Positions 41,224 through 50,137 are shown, counted from the first letter of the stretch. The stretch: DNA of 64,000 nucleotides from Aquipuribacter sp051216895 (GCF_051216895.1 NZ_JBPKAO010000002.1:310001-374000), one strand, 5' to 3'. The notes: generated from the letters alone by a model not told the origin. Program-made: numbers and translations.

Positions 41224-41321
41224 CCGCACGCCCGCTCGAGGGCGGCCCGTCCGAGGGCGGCCCGTTCGCGGCGGGAGGACCCGGGCGTCGCGACGGGTGG
41301 GGGGCGGAGCGGGATCGGCAT
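41220..41321 (-). CDS. Possible 33-residue leader peptide before fbiA
   Basis: ATG 41321 opens MPIPLRPPPVATPGSSRRER and continues to ACG, with TGA overlapping the fbiA ATG (ATGA). CACAAT ends six bases before ATG 41321 (boxed like the other leaderless starts), so a leaderless transcript could begin here and translation of fbiA would then depend on restart after this ORF. The peptide has one Cys, third from last including Gly. A 15-base repeat (41237-41265) lies inside it. No homology is claimed; it may be chance. Confidence 0.35.
   Translation of the reverse strand: MPIPLRPPPVATPGSSRRERAALGRAALERACG
41237..41265. repeat. 15-base tandem repeat upstream of fbiA
   Basis: CGAGGGCGGCCCGT occurs at 41237-41250 and 41252-41265, one base apart. 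It lies between the two divergent genes fbiA and whiB, inside the possible leader ORF, where it encodes two copies of GRAAL/ERA-like residues. Recent slippage duplication is likely. Confidence 0.7.
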
Positions 41322-41614
41322 GGCGGCATTGTGTCGCGAGCCCGTCGCCGCCTCGTCCGCCCGGCCCCCGGCCGGCCCGGCTCCCGGGTCCGCCCGGCCG
41401 GCCTCGTCCGCCGGCTCTGGCCCGTCGGGCGAGCCGTCGCAGAGAGCGTCGGACCGGGCACTGGGAGTGAGTAGATGATCACGGATAGCACGGAGCGGCT
41501 TGACTTACGAAGGATGACACGCGTGTAATTCCACTGTCGTCGTTCTGTCCGGACCGGTCACCGGACCGGCGGGACCACGGCGGCCGGACGAGACACTGGG
41601 GCGAGGAGAACGTC
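41322..41614 (+). promoter_or_regulatory. whiB upstream region with a good -35/-10 promoter and direct repeat
   Basis: The 390-base fbiA-whiB gap has no other gene. TTGACT (41500-41505) and TGTAAT (41524-41529), 18 bases apart, make the best housekeeping-type promoter in the window, in the most AT-rich stretch. It would give a leader of about 80 bases. The nine-base CCGGACCGG is repeated at 41549-41557 and 41561-41569, just after the expected start of transcription, and could be a regulator or RNA-structure site. A GAGGAG ribosome site (41603-41608) precedes ATG 41615. 41322-41490 shows nothing else. Confidence 0.65.
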
Positions 41615-42115
41615 ATGGCACTGCCGATGCACACCCGAACGACGACCGAGGACGAGAACGAGCTGGCCCGACGCCGCACGCTCGGCGAGCTCGACGGAGC
41701 GCTGCGCGGCGCCGAGGCCCGCGCGCTGCCGCCGGAGCTGGTCCCGCTCGACGACGACGCCGACGACGAGGTCGACGGCCCCGAGGCGCTGGACGAGGGC
41801 GGCTGGGGCGACCTGACGGGGCTGGACCTGCCGCCGGGCGTGCTGGTCGAGGGCGGGGCCGTCGTGCTGCCGCTGCGGCCCGGCGGCCGCCCCCCGGCGC
41901 CGGACTGGAAGGACCGCGCCCTCTGCGCGGAGACCGACCCCGAGGCGTTCTTCCCCGAGAAGGGCGGGTCCACCCGGGAGGCCAAGAAGGTGTGCATCTC
42001 CTGCGACGTGCGAGCGGAGTGCCTCGACTTCGCCCTCGGCAACGACGAGCGCTTCGGCATCTGGGGTGGTCTGTCCGAGCGCGAGCGTCGCCGGCTGAAG
42101 AAGCACGTGATCTGA
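41615..42115 (+). CDS. whiB: WhiB family iron-sulfur transcriptional regulator, WhiB2/WhmD-like
   Basis: 166 residues. Four cysteines (104, 127, 130, 136; C-X22-C-X2-C-X5-C) bind a [4Fe-4S] cluster. GIWGGLSERERRRLKKHV gives the G[IV]WGG turn and the basic C-terminal DNA-contact helix. WhiB proteins bind sigma factor region 4; WhiB2/WhmD controls septation. The ~100-residue acidic N-terminal extension is longer than in a minimal WhiB. Location between fbiA and the DUF5719/metallopeptidase/DUF3499/manB set matches mycobacterial whiB2. ATG 41615 has GAGGAG seven bases upstream and a strong upstream promoter. Confidence 0.93.
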   Translation: MALPMHTRTTTEDENELARRRTLGELDGALRGAEARALPPELVPLDDDADDEVDGPEALDEGGWGDLTGLDLPPGVLVEGGAVVLPLRPGGRPPAPDWKDRALCAETDPEAFFPEKGGSTREAKKVCISCDVRAECLDFALGNDERFGIWGGLSERERRRLKKHVI

Positions 42116-42161
42116 GCGTGCCCTCCCGCCTGCGGACGGTCTCATCCCTCAGGCTCGGGGC

Positions 42162-45100
42162 GTGAGCGTCGACGTCCAGGCCCCGACCGGTCCCGGAACC
42201 CCCTCGGGTGCCGGGCCACGGCCGGTCCGGGTGACCGCCGTCCTCGTGGTCCACGACGGGGCGGAGTGGCTGCCCCGCACCCTCGCCGCGCTCGCGGGCT
42301 CGGACCGTCGGCCGGACCTGGTGGTCGCGGTGGACGCGGGCTCGACCGACCGCAGCGTCGTGCTGCTCGACACCGCGGTCGGGTCCACCCCGAGCCACGT
42401 CGTGGACGCCGTGGTGACCGGCGGCCCCCGCGACGGCTTCGGGGTGTCGGTCGCCCGGGCCCTCGCGGTGGCCGACAACCTCCTCGCCGAGGCGGGCCCG
42501 TCGGGGTCGACCGACGGCGCGACCGGCCCCGCCCGCCGGGCGGAGGAGTGGGTGTGGCTGCTCCACGACGACAGCGCCCCGGAGCCCGACGCGCTGGACG
42601 AGCTGCTGGGGGTGGTCCGCGCCTCGCCGACCCTCGCCGTGGCCGGCTGCAAGCAGGTGGGGTGGGACGACCCCACCCGCCTCGTCGAGGTCGGGGCCAC
42701 GGTCTCCAGCGGGGGCCGGCGCCTCACCGACGTCGCCGCCGGTGACATCGACCAGGGCCAGCACGACTCCCGCGGCGACGTGCTGCTGGTGTCCACCGCC
42801 GGGATGCTCCTGCGCCGCTCCGTCCTGGAGCACGTGGGCGGGTTCGACGACGCGATCCCGCTGGTGGGGGACGACGTCGACCTCTGCATGCGGGTCCGTC
42901 GCGCCGGGCACCGGGTCGCGGTCGTCCCCACCGCCAGGGTGCGGCACGTGGCCGCCCTCGAGCGGGGCGCCCGACCCGCCGACGCGCTGCACGGTGTGCT
43001 GGCCCGCCGGGTCGGCGCCTCGGCCCCGCGGGCCGGCGGTCGTGCGGGGGGCCTGGAGAGCGCCCGCCGTCGGCACTGGCTCCACGCCCGCCTGGTGCAG
43101 GCCCCCGCGCCGCTCCTGCCGCTGCTGTGGGTCTGGGTGCTGCTGGCCGCTCCCGTCCGCGCCCTCGTCTGGCTGCTGCGCGGCCGTCCCGGACGGGCGC
43201 TGGCCGAGCTGGACGCCGCGCTGCGGCTGGTCGCACGCGGCTGGCGAGTCGCCTCCTCGCGCTGGCGCTCCCGCCGCTCCCGCGTGGTCCCCGCCGCAGC
43301 CCTGCGCCCGCTGCAGCGCTCCCGCTCCCAGATGCTGCGGGAGGACCTCGACGGCTGGCGGGCCCGTCGGTCGTTGCGCAGCGAGGCCGACCCGGACGAG
43401 TCCGACGACGTCCCGCTGGAGGCCGTGGAGTCCGGGCCCGTCGACGAGGACCTCATCGACCTGGACCTGGGCGCCGGGGGACCGGTCCGCCGGCTGCTCG
43501 CCCACCCCCTCACCTACCTGGTGCCGCTCACGCTGCTGCTGGGCGTCGTCCCGGTGCTGCGGGACCTGCTGCGCCCGGTCGCGGTCGACACCGCCGGGGC
43601 CGAGGTCGTCGTCGCGGACCCCACGGCCGGGCTCACCGCCGTCGAGCTCGGCTCGCGCGCCCTCAGCGGTTGGCGCGACGTCGGGCTGGGCGTGGTCGGT
43701 GCGGCCGACCCCGCCACCGTCGTCTGGGCCGGCATCACGGCGGTCGTCTCGTTGCTGACCCGGCTGTCCCCGGACGGGGCCACCCTGGGCGACGCGCGCG
43801 ACGTCGTGGTCCTCCTGGCCCCGCTGGTCGGGCTCCTGCTGTCCTACCCGGTGCTGCGGCGCCTGGTCCGCTCGCGCGCCGCCGCCGCGGCGGCCGCCAC
43901 CACCTGGGCGCTGCTGCCGTGGACCGGCCTGCTGGGTCCGGTGCACGCGGGAGACCTCGTCGTGCACGTGCTGCTCCCGGTGCTGCTCGCCGCCCTGGTC
44001 GGCTGCCTGGGGCCCCGGCCCGTCCGCAGCGCGGCCGCCGCCGGGCTGCTGTCCGCGGTGGTGGTCGCGCTGGCCCCGGCCACCTGGCCCGTGCTCGTGG
44101 TCGTGGCCGTCCTGGCCGGTGTCGTCGGCGGGTCCCGCTGCCTCGCCCGCTGGCGGGCCTGCCTGCCGCTGCTGGCCGTCGCCACCCCCGCCCTGGTGTG
44201 GCTGTCCTGGCTGCCGTCCCTGCGTCGGGACTCGCGCGTGCTGCTGCTCGACCCCGCGGGGGTGGACCCGACCACGACGGCGCTGCCCAGCGCCGGCGAG
44301 CTGCTCCGGCCGGCCGTCCCGGTCACCGACCTGCTCCGGGGCCAGGTGTCCCCGGCGGACGACCTCGTCGGCGTGCTCGCGCTGCTGGTCCTGGCGCTGC
44401 TGGCCCTGGCCGGCGGGCTCGGTCTGCTGCTGTGCGTGGCGGCGCTCGCCCGGGCCCGCGTGCCCGCGGCGTGGTGCGCCCTGCTCGCCGCCGCCACGGC
44501 TGCCGTCGTGGGCGTGCTGGCCGCGGCCACCGCTGCCGCCACCGACGTCCCCGCCTCCGTGCCCGCGTCGGCCGCCGCCCTGGCCCTCGCCGTCGTCGTG
44601 GGGCTGCTGGTGCGCGACCTGCACGACCCCGACCGCCGGGAGCCGCGCCACGACGTCCGGGCCCGCCGGGTGCTGGCCGCGGGCGTGCGCGTCGCCGCCC
44701 CGGTGGTGGCGGCCTCCCTCGTGCTCGGCAGCCTGGCGGTCGGGGCTCTGGTCGACGCGGACCCGGCCGGCGAGGGCCTGCCCTCCCCGGCCCTCGTCGG
44801 GGCCCAGTCGCCGCAGGCGACCCGCACGCTGCTGCTGGACGCCGAGGGTGTCGACGTCGTCTCCGCCACCGGTGTGCTCGACAGCGTCGGGCGGACCGTC
44901 GGGACCACCGGCACCGGGCCCGTCGACGACGACGTCGTCTCCTGGGCGGTCACCGCCGGCCAGCCCGGTCCGGGCCAGGCCTCCGTCGCCACCACCCTGG
45001 CCCGGCCCGACCTGCCCGTGCGCCCCGGTGAGCGGCTCCTCGCCGACGCCGTCGCCTCCCTGCTCGGCGACGGGGCGGTGCCCGGGGACGAGGTCGCCGC

Positions 45101-47189
45101 GCAGCTGGCGCGTCTCGGCGTCGGCTGGGTCGTCGTCCGCGGCAGCGCCGACGTCGACATCGCCCTGGCGCAGCGGGCCGGGCTGGTCCGCACCTCCGTC
45201 GAGTCCGACCGCACCACCTGGCGGGTGGACAGCGCCACGACCGGTCCGGTGCCCTCACGCGCCCGGCTGGTGGGCGCCGACGGGGAGGAGCTCGGCCCGC
45301 TGGACCTGCGCGGCGCCCTGGGCAGCGTGCCGACCGGGACCGCGACGAGCCCCGCCGGCACGGGGGGCGACCCCGTCGCCGTCCAGGACGACGCAGCAGC
45401 CGCCGGCGGCACGGTGACGGTGCCCGACGGAGACCCGGGCCGGGTGCTCGTGCTCGCCGACAACGCCCGCACCGGTTGGCGGGCGACGGCGGACGGTGCG
45501 GTGCTGACCACCACCACGGTCGACGGCTGGGCGCAGGGCTTCCTGCTGCCCGCCGGCCCGGTCGAGGTCGAGCTCAGCGCCCCGATGTCCCCGCCCTCGG
45601 CCATCACGGTGTCGGCGGCGGTGGTGGCCGTGGTGCTCCTGCTGCTGCTGTGGCCGGGGCGTCGCCCCGGGCGGCCCCTGGACGGCGACCGTCGTCCCGC
45701 GCCGGCCGCGGCCTCACGCTCCGGCCGTGCCCTGCGACGGGCCGGGCGCACCACGACCGCGGTGGTGGGGGTGTCCGTCACGGCGCTCCTGCTGCTGCTG
45801 GCGACCGGCACCGGGTCCGGGCCCGGACCGCTCCAGGTCGACCGGCAGGTCCGGGCCGCGCTCGCCGCCACCGGCGCCGGGCAGGCGCTGGGTGACCGGC
45901 TGGCCGCCACCGTGGCCGGGCTGCCCGCCGCGGGCGACCCCGCGGTCGTCTCGCCCGCGGTCACGCTGGCCGCAGCCGGGTCCGTGGCCACCTGCGCGGC
46001 GGTCGGGGACGAGGCCGAGGACGTCGTGCCCGAGGCGGCCGCCGAGGGCGGCGCGGCCGTCCGTGGCCTGACCTGGCGGGCGGAGACCGACGGCGACCGC
46101 CGGGGGCTGCGGCTGTCGGCCTGCCCGTCGACCGCGCCCTCGTCGTGGGCCCTGCTCGGCGGCACCGCGGTCGGGCAGCAGGCCACCCTGCTGCTGACCA
46201 ACCCCGGTGAGACCGGAGCGGTCGTGGACGTCCGGGTGGGCGGCGTGGACGGCCCGGTCGAGACGCCCTCGTCCACGGGGCTGCTCGTGGGGCCGGGCGG
46301 GCGGACCGAGGTGCGCCTGGACGCCCTGGCCCCCGACCTGACGGCCGTCCTGGCCCGGGTCGAGGCGCGGCAGGGCACGGTGGCCGTCAGCGCGACCGAC
46401 ACCGCCCTGGTCGGCCTCGTGCCCCAGGGCGGTGACACCCAGCCCGCGCAGGTCGTGCCGGCCGCCGAGCTGGTGGTGCCGGGCGTCCTGGTGCCCTCCG
46501 ACGGCACGGCGCGGCTGCTGGTGGGCGCCGTGGGCGACACGCCGGCCGTGGTCCGGCTGCGAGCGGTCCCCGCCGACGGGGGTGAGCCGGTGGACCTCAC
46601 CGGTCCCGACCTGCTCGTGGCTCCCGCCGGAGGTGTCGTCGAGGCGGACCTGTCCGGCCTCGCGCCCGGTGGCTGGGCCGTGCACGTCGCGGCGGACGCA
46701 CCGGTGGTGGCGTCGGCCACGTGGACCCAGCAGCGCGCCGGCGAGCCCGCCGAGGGTCTCACCGGGGTGCCGGTCGACCGGGCGTGGGCCCAGGCCGTCC
46801 CCGCGGAACCGGCCTGGACGACACCTGTGAGGGTGCCGCTCGGGGCGCTGCTGGAGGCCTCGGCGGTCCCGGACGCGACCGTGTCCCTGGTCGGTCGGGG
46901 CGACGCGGCCGGCGAGGCCCGGCTGCAGGTGGTGGACGCGGACGGCCAGGAGCTCACCTCCGCCCCGGTGGTGCTGCCCGCAGGTGGAGCGCCGGTCGAC
47001 GTGGCGCTGGTCGACCTGCTCGACGAGGTCGACCCGGCCGCGGTGGAGGCCCTCGTGGTGCGTTCCGCGACCGGGGTCCACATCGGGGTGCGCGCGTCGG
47101 TCGCGGACGGGGACGGGCCGCTGACCGCGGGCACGTCCGTCCCGGGCGCCCCGCCGGCCCCGGACGTCGTCCGGCTCGTCCGACGCTGA
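42162..47189 (+). CDS. Giant fusion: family 2 glycosyltransferase, polytopic membrane region and DUF5719-like domain
   Basis: 1675 residues in one uninterrupted frame. Residues ~20-300: GT-A glycosyltransferase (RVTAVLVVHDGAEWLP, VVAVDAGSTDRS, LLHDDSAPEPDALDELL, DDVDLCMRVRRAGH). ~310-860: about twelve membrane helices. ~860-1145: extracytoplasmic. ~1147-1163: membrane helix, then a basic linker. ~1198-1216: a signal-anchor-like helix (TTAVVGVSVTALLLLLATG) preceded by RRAGR, after which residues to 1675 resemble the secreted DUF5719 proteins that are usually a separate gene right here. In effect two adjacent genes appear fused in frame. Role probably surface glycan transfer; donor and acceptor unknown. 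A CAGGCT box lies six bases before GTG 42162. Confidence 0.85.
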   Translation: MSVDVQAPTGPGTPSGAGPRPVRVTAVLVVHDGAEWLPRTLAALAGSDRRPDLVVAVDAGSTDRSVVLLDTAVGSTPSHVVDAVVTGGPRDGFGVSVARALAVADNLLAEAGPSGSTDGATGPARRAEEWVWLLHDDSAPEPDALDELLGVVRASPTLAVAGCKQVGWDDPTRLVEVGATVSSGGRRLTDVAAGDIDQGQHDSRGDVLLVSTAGMLLRRSVLEHVGGFDDAIPLVGDDVDLCMRVRRAGHRVAVVPTARVRHVAALERGARPADALHGVLARRVGASAPRAGGRAGGLESARRRHWLHARLVQAPAPLLPLLWVWVLLAAPVRALVWLLRGRPGRALAELDAALRLVARGWRVASSRWRSRRSRVVPAAALRPLQRSRSQMLREDLDGWRARRSLRSEADPDESDDVPLEAVESGPVDEDLIDLDLGAGGPVRRLLAHPLTYLVPLTLLLGVVPVLRDLLRPVAVDTAGAEVVVADPTAGLTAVELGSRALSGWRDVGLGVVGAADPATVVWAGITAVVSLLTRLSPDGATLGDARDVVVLLAPLVGLLLSYPVLRRLVRSRAAAAAAATTWALLPWTGLLGPVHAGDLVVHVLLPVLLAALVGCLGPRPVRSAAAAGLLSAVVVALAPATWPVLVVVAVLAGVVGGSRCLARWRACLPLLAVATPALVWLSWLPSLRRDSRVLLLDPAGVDPTTTALPSAGELLRPAVPVTDLLRGQVSPADDLVGVLALLVLALLALAGGLGLLLCVAALARARVPAAWCALLAAATAAVVGVLAAATAAATDVPASVPASAAALALAVVVGLLVRDLHDPDRREPRHDVRARRVLAAGVRVAAPVVAASLVLGSLAVGALVDADPAGEGLPSPALVGAQSPQATRTLLLDAEGVDVVSATGVLDSVGRTVGTTGTGPVDDDVVSWAVTAGQPGPGQASVATTLARPDLPVRPGERLLADAVASLLGDGAVPGDEVAAQLARLGVGWVVVRGSADVDIALAQRAGLVRTSVESDRTTWRVDSATTGPVPSRARLVGADGEELGPLDLRGALGSVPTGTATSPAGTGGDPVAVQDDAAAAGGTVTVPDGDPGRVLVLADNARTGWRATADGAVLTTTTVDGWAQGFLLPAGPVEVELSAPMSPPSAITVSAAVVAVVLLLLLWPGRRPGRPLDGDRRPAPAAASRSGRALRRAGRTTTAVVGVSVTALLLLLATGTGSGPGPLQVDRQVRAALAATGAGQALGDRLAATVAGLPAAGDPAVVSPAVTLAAAGSVATCAAVGDEAEDVVPEAAAEGGAAVRGLTWRAETDGDRRGLRLSACPSTAPSSWALLGGTAVGQQATLLLTNPGETGAVVDVRVGGVDGPVETPSSTGLLVGPGGRTEVRLDALAPDLTAVLARVEARQGTVAVSATDTALVGLVPQGGDTQPAQVVPAAELVVPGVLVPSDGTARLLVGAVGDTPAVVRLRAVPADGGEPVDLTGPDLLVAPAGGVVEADLSGLAPGGWAVHVAADAPVVASATWTQQRAGEPAEGLTGVPVDRAWAQAVPAEPAWTTPVRVPLGALLEASAVPDATVSLVGRGDAAGEARLQVVDADGQELTSAPVVLPAGGAPVDVALVDLLDEVDPAAVEALVVRSATGVHIGVRASVADGDGPLTAGTSVPGAPPAPDVVRLVRR

Positions 47190-47210
47190 GGGGGTCCGGC
47201 GGCTGGGGCG

Positions 47211-47666
47211 TCAGCCCTCGTCGTCGGCGAGCGTGGGGTCGATGTCCTCCGGTGGCCGGGACAGCAGGGCGGCCACCTGCTCCACGACCACCTCGTGGAC
47301 CAGGCGGGGCAGGTCGTCGTCGGCGCGGGCCTCCACGGGACGGCGGTAGACCACGAGCCTGGCCCGTCGGGCCCCCTCGACGGGGAACACCCGCCCCAGG
47401 GGGGCCACGCGCTCCTCCCACGGCGAGGGTTCGCTGGGCGGGACCAGCTCGACCGCGACGTCGACGTCGGCCAGGGCATCGCCCCACCGGGGCTCCAGCC
47501 GCGCCACGGCGTCCAGCACGAGGGCGTCGAAGCGCTCGGAGCGGGTCCGGGCGCCCGGCAGGTGCGCCGGCAGGAGAGGGCCGCGCACGCCGCGGCCGCG
47601 CCGGTCCCGCCGGCGGGGCGCCGACGTCGTGGCGGCGGGGGCGGGGTGGGACTCCTGCTCGGCCAC
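47211..47666 (-). CDS. Minimal metallopeptidase-like (Rv3259-type) protein
   Basis: 151 residues. Corresponds in position and size to Rv3259, of the actinobacterial minimal zincin family. Residues 1-45 are basic and disordered; then RTRSERFDALVLDAVARLEP, VDVAVELVPPS and VVYRRPVEARADDDLPRL. The expected HExxH site reads LVHEVVVEQVAALL: HE is kept but the second His is replaced, so peptidase activity is doubtful. GTG 47666 has TACCGT six bases upstream. Divergent from the DUF3499 gene, convergent with the fusion gene. Confidence 0.75.
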   Translation of the reverse strand: MAEQESHPAPAATTSAPRRRDRRGRGVRGPLLPAHLPGARTRSERFDALVLDAVARLEPRWGDALADVDVAVELVPPSEPSPWEERVAPLGRVFPVEGARRARLVVYRRPVEARADDDLPRLVHEVVVEQVAALLSRPPEDIDPTLADDEG

Positions 47667-47735
47667 CTCGCCACGGTAGTGCCGTCCCGGCACGCCGTCG
47701 CCGAGGTGGGCGCCGCGCGGGCTACGGTGGCCGAC
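47667..47735. promoter_or_regulatory. Divergent promoter region metallopeptidase-like / DUF3499
   Basis: 69 bases. Minus strand TACCGT (47678 down to 47673) is six bases before GTG 47666. Plus strand TACGGT (47723-47728) is seven bases before GTG 47736. Both are leaderless-type -10 boxes. Confidence 0.55.
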
Positions 47736-48179
47736 GTGAGATCCGGACGACGCTGCTCCCGTTCCGGCTGCGGTCAGGACTCGGTGGCCACCCTGACGTA
47801 CGTCTACTCCGACTCCACCGCGGTCCTGGGCCCGTTGGCCACCTACGCCGAGCCCCACTCCTACGACCTGTGCGAGGCGCACGCCGCGAGGCTCACCGCC
47901 CCCCGCGGGTGGGAGGTCGTGCGGCTGGCCGTCGACGACCATGGTCCGACCGGGCCGAACCACGACGACCTGCTGGCGCTGGTCGAGGCGGTCCGTGAGT
48001 CCGCGCGGCCGCGGGCCGAGGTGCGCGGCCGCGCCGCGGCGGTCCCCGGCGGTCCCGAGGGCCCCGACGGCGGGCGGGGCGCGCGGGACGGTGAGGGGAC
48101 CCCGGGGCGCACGGGGCGGCGGGAGCTCGGCCGACGCGGTCACCTCCGGGTCCTGGGCCCGGGCGACGACCGGACCTGA
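47736..48179 (+). CDS. DUF3499 family protein
   Basis: 147 residues. The N terminus RSGRRCSRSGCGQDSVATLT has the Cys pair typical of DUF3499, with another Cys at YDLCEAHAARLT, consistent with a zinc-binding site; VYSDSTAVLGPLATYAEPHS is also conserved. Function unknown; conserved between whiB2 and manB in actinobacteria (Rv3258c). The C-terminal 55 residues are Gly/Arg-rich and variable. GTG 47736 set by TACGGT seven bases upstream. Confidence 0.88.
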   Translation: MRSGRRCSRSGCGQDSVATLTYVYSDSTAVLGPLATYAEPHSYDLCEAHAARLTAPRGWEVVRLAVDDHGPTGPNHDDLLALVEAVRESARPRAEVRGRAAAVPGGPEGPDGGRGARDGEGTPGRTGRRELGRRGHLRVLGPGDDRT

Positions 48180-48324
48180 GGCGGCCGAGGTCGCGCCGCG
48201 CGTCCGTCCTGACCGGTTGGTCCGTCTGGTCCGTTCCGGGCCGGATGTCGGGACACGCCGGGGGGCTCAAGGTCTGACGTGGTGCGGTCGACACCTGGTG
48301 CAGCCCAGCCACCGAGGAGCCCAC

Positions 48325-48624
48325 ATGAACGCCGCCACCGTCACCCCCCGCCCCGCCGGCCCCGTCGCCGCCGTGATCCCGCGCCCGCGTCGCGCCCGGG
48401 CCGACGAGCACCTGCCGCTCGGGTCGCTGACCCAGCGCGAGCACCGCGCCACCGGCGGGTGCATCTCCTGCGGGAGCACGCGTCTGACCCGGTTGACCAT
48501 GAACCTCACCGACGGCGGCAGCGTGGACTTCGTGTCCTGCCACCACTGTGAGCACCGTCGCTGGGAGGAGGCCGGTGTCGACGTCCCCGTCGCCGAGGTC
48601 CTCACCCGCACCGCCAAGCGCTGA
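48325..48624 (+). CDS. Small zinc-ribbon-like protein
   Basis: 99 residues. Two CxxC pairs, GGCISCGS and VSCHHCEH, 32 residues apart, bracket a strand-rich segment (TRLTRLTMNLTDGGSVDFV), a zinc-ribbon arrangement that may bind nucleic acid or a protein. The first 40 residues are basic and disordered. ATG 48325 has GAGGAG five bases upstream. Between DUF3499 and phosphomannomutase genes, a place where small unnamed proteins of this kind are common in actinobacteria. Function unknown. Confidence 0.75.
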   Translation: MNAATVTPRPAGPVAAVIPRPRRARADEHLPLGSLTQREHRATGGCISCGSTRLTRLTMNLTDGGSVDFVSCHHCEHRRWEEAGVDVPVAEVLTRTAKR

Positions 48625-48667
48625 GCGGACCGCCACCGCGACCGGCACCACCCGTACTGTGAGGGTC

Positions 48668-50137
48668 GTGCCGCACCCCTCCCCGCAGACCGTCCAGCAC
48701 CCCCTCCAGCAGATCGTCAAGGCCTACGACATCCGCGGTCTGGTCGGTGAGCAGATCGACGCCGACACCTGCCGGGCCCTCGGGTCCGCGTTCGCCACGG
48801 AGGTCGTCCTGCCGGAGGCCGACGGTGAGCCGCGCCTGGCCGTCGGTCACGACATGCGGCCGTCCTCGCCCGAGCTGGCGGAGGCGTTCGCCGCGGGGGC
48901 CGCGGAGGCGGGCGCGGTCGTCGAGGTCGTCGGTCTGGCGTCCACCGACCAGCTGTACTTCGTGTCCGGCTCGCGCGACAGCGCGGGGGTCATGTTCACC
49001 GCCAGCCACAACCCGGCGGCCTACAACGGCCTCAAGCTGTGCCGGCGCGGCGCCCGGCCGGTCAGCCTGGACACCGGTCTGGCCCCGGTGCGGGACCGGG
49101 CGGTCGCGCTGCTCACCGGCGCGTCGCAGCCGGCGAGGTCGGCGGGCGGGTCCGTGTCGCGTCGCGACACCCTGGCCGGCTACGCCCTTCACCTTCGCTC
49201 GCTCGTGCACCTGGACGACATCCGGCCGCTGCGCGTGGTGGTCGACGCCGGCAACGGCATGGGCGGGCTCACCGTCCCCGCCGTGCTCGGTGACGCCGCG
49301 GGGCTGCCTGCCCTGCCGGTCCAGGTGGAACCGCTGTACTTCGAGCTCGACGGCACGTTCCCCAACCACGACGCGAACCCGCTCGACCTGAGCACGCTGG
49401 TGGACCTGCAGGCGGCCGTGCGGGCCTCCGGCGCCGACCTGGGCCTGGCCACCGACGGTGACGCGGACCGCTGCTTCGTCATCGACGAGAACGGCGACGT
49501 CGTCGACCCGAGCACCGTCACCGCGCTGGTGGCGGCCAACGAGGTCGCGCGCGCCCGCGCCGGCGGCGAGGCCGCTCCCACGGTGCTCTACAACCTGATC
49601 ACCAGCCGTGCGGTCGCGGACGTCGTGGCGGACGCGGGCGGGCGCTCCGTGCGCACCCGGGTGGGCCACTCCTACATCAAGGCCGAGATGGCCGCGACGG
49701 GGGCCGTGTTCGGGGGCGAGCACTCCGCGCACTTCTACTTCCGCGACTTCTACGGAGCCGACTCGGGCATGCTCGCCGCGATGCACGTCCTCCAGGCGCT
49801 GGGTCGTTCGCCGGAGGGCACCACGCTGTCGCAGCTGGTGTCCTCCTACGTCCGCTACGCCCGCAGCGGCGAGATCAACTCGACGGTGACCGACGCGGCG
49901 GCCGCCACCCGCCGGGTGCTGGACGACGTGACCGCGGGGCCCGAGCCGGTCGAGCTGGACCACCTGGACGGGGTCACCGTGTCGGCCGTCGACGGCTCGT
50001 GGTGGTTCAACCTGCGTCCCAGCAACACCGAGCCGCTGCTGCGGCTCAACGTCGAGGCCGCCGACGAGGCGACGCTGGCCCGTGTGCGCGACCATGTGCT
50101 GTCCCTGGTCCGAGCCGAGGAGGCCTCCGAAGGATGA
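48668..50137 (+). CDS. manB: Phosphomannomutase/phosphoglucomutase
   Basis: 489 residues. Interconverts hexose-6- and hexose-1-phosphates; mannose-1-phosphate feeds GDP-mannose. The phosphoserine loop is VMFTASHNPAAYNG (Ser113), the metal site LATDGDADRCFV, the sugar loop FGGEHSAHFYF and the phosphate loop NLRPSNTEPLLRLNVE. Length matches actinobacterial ManB (Rv3257c). GTG 48668 has TACTGT seven bases upstream. Co-translated with the next two genes (ATGA overlaps), and likely supplies the GDP-mannose route used by gmd. Confidence 0.95.
   Translation: MPHPSPQTVQHPLQQIVKAYDIRGLVGEQIDADTCRALGSAFATEVVLPEADGEPRLAVGHDMRPSSPELAEAFAAGAAEAGAVVEVVGLASTDQLYFVSGSRDSAGVMFTASHNPAAYNGLKLCRRGARPVSLDTGLAPVRDRAVALLTGASQPARSAGGSVSRRDTLAGYALHLRSLVHLDDIRPLRVVVDAGNGMGGLTVPAVLGDAAGLPALPVQVEPLYFELDGTFPNHDANPLDLSTLVDLQAAVRASGADLGLATDGDADRCFVIDENGDVVDPSTVTALVAANEVARARAGGEAAPTVLYNLITSRAVADVVADAGGRSVRTRVGHSYIKAEMAATGAVFGGEHSAHFYFRDFYGADSGMLAAMHVLQALGRSPEGTTLSQLVSSYVRYARSGEINSTVTDAAAATRRVLDDVTAGPEPVELDHLDGVTVSAVDGSWWFNLRPSNTEPLLRLNVEAADEATLARVRDHVLSLVRAEEASEG

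Noticed and set aside
41613..44651. Minus-strand 1012-codon ORF opposite whiB and the glycosyltransferase fusion
   Set aside because: Composition is His/Gly/Arg/Gln-rich without any domain; it mirrors two well-supported genes. GC-rich third positions leave the opposite strand open.
43844..47674. Minus-strand 1276-codon ORF rich in Ser/Thr/Arg
   Set aside because: Antisense shadow of the fusion gene and metallopeptidase-like gene; no signal peptide or fold.
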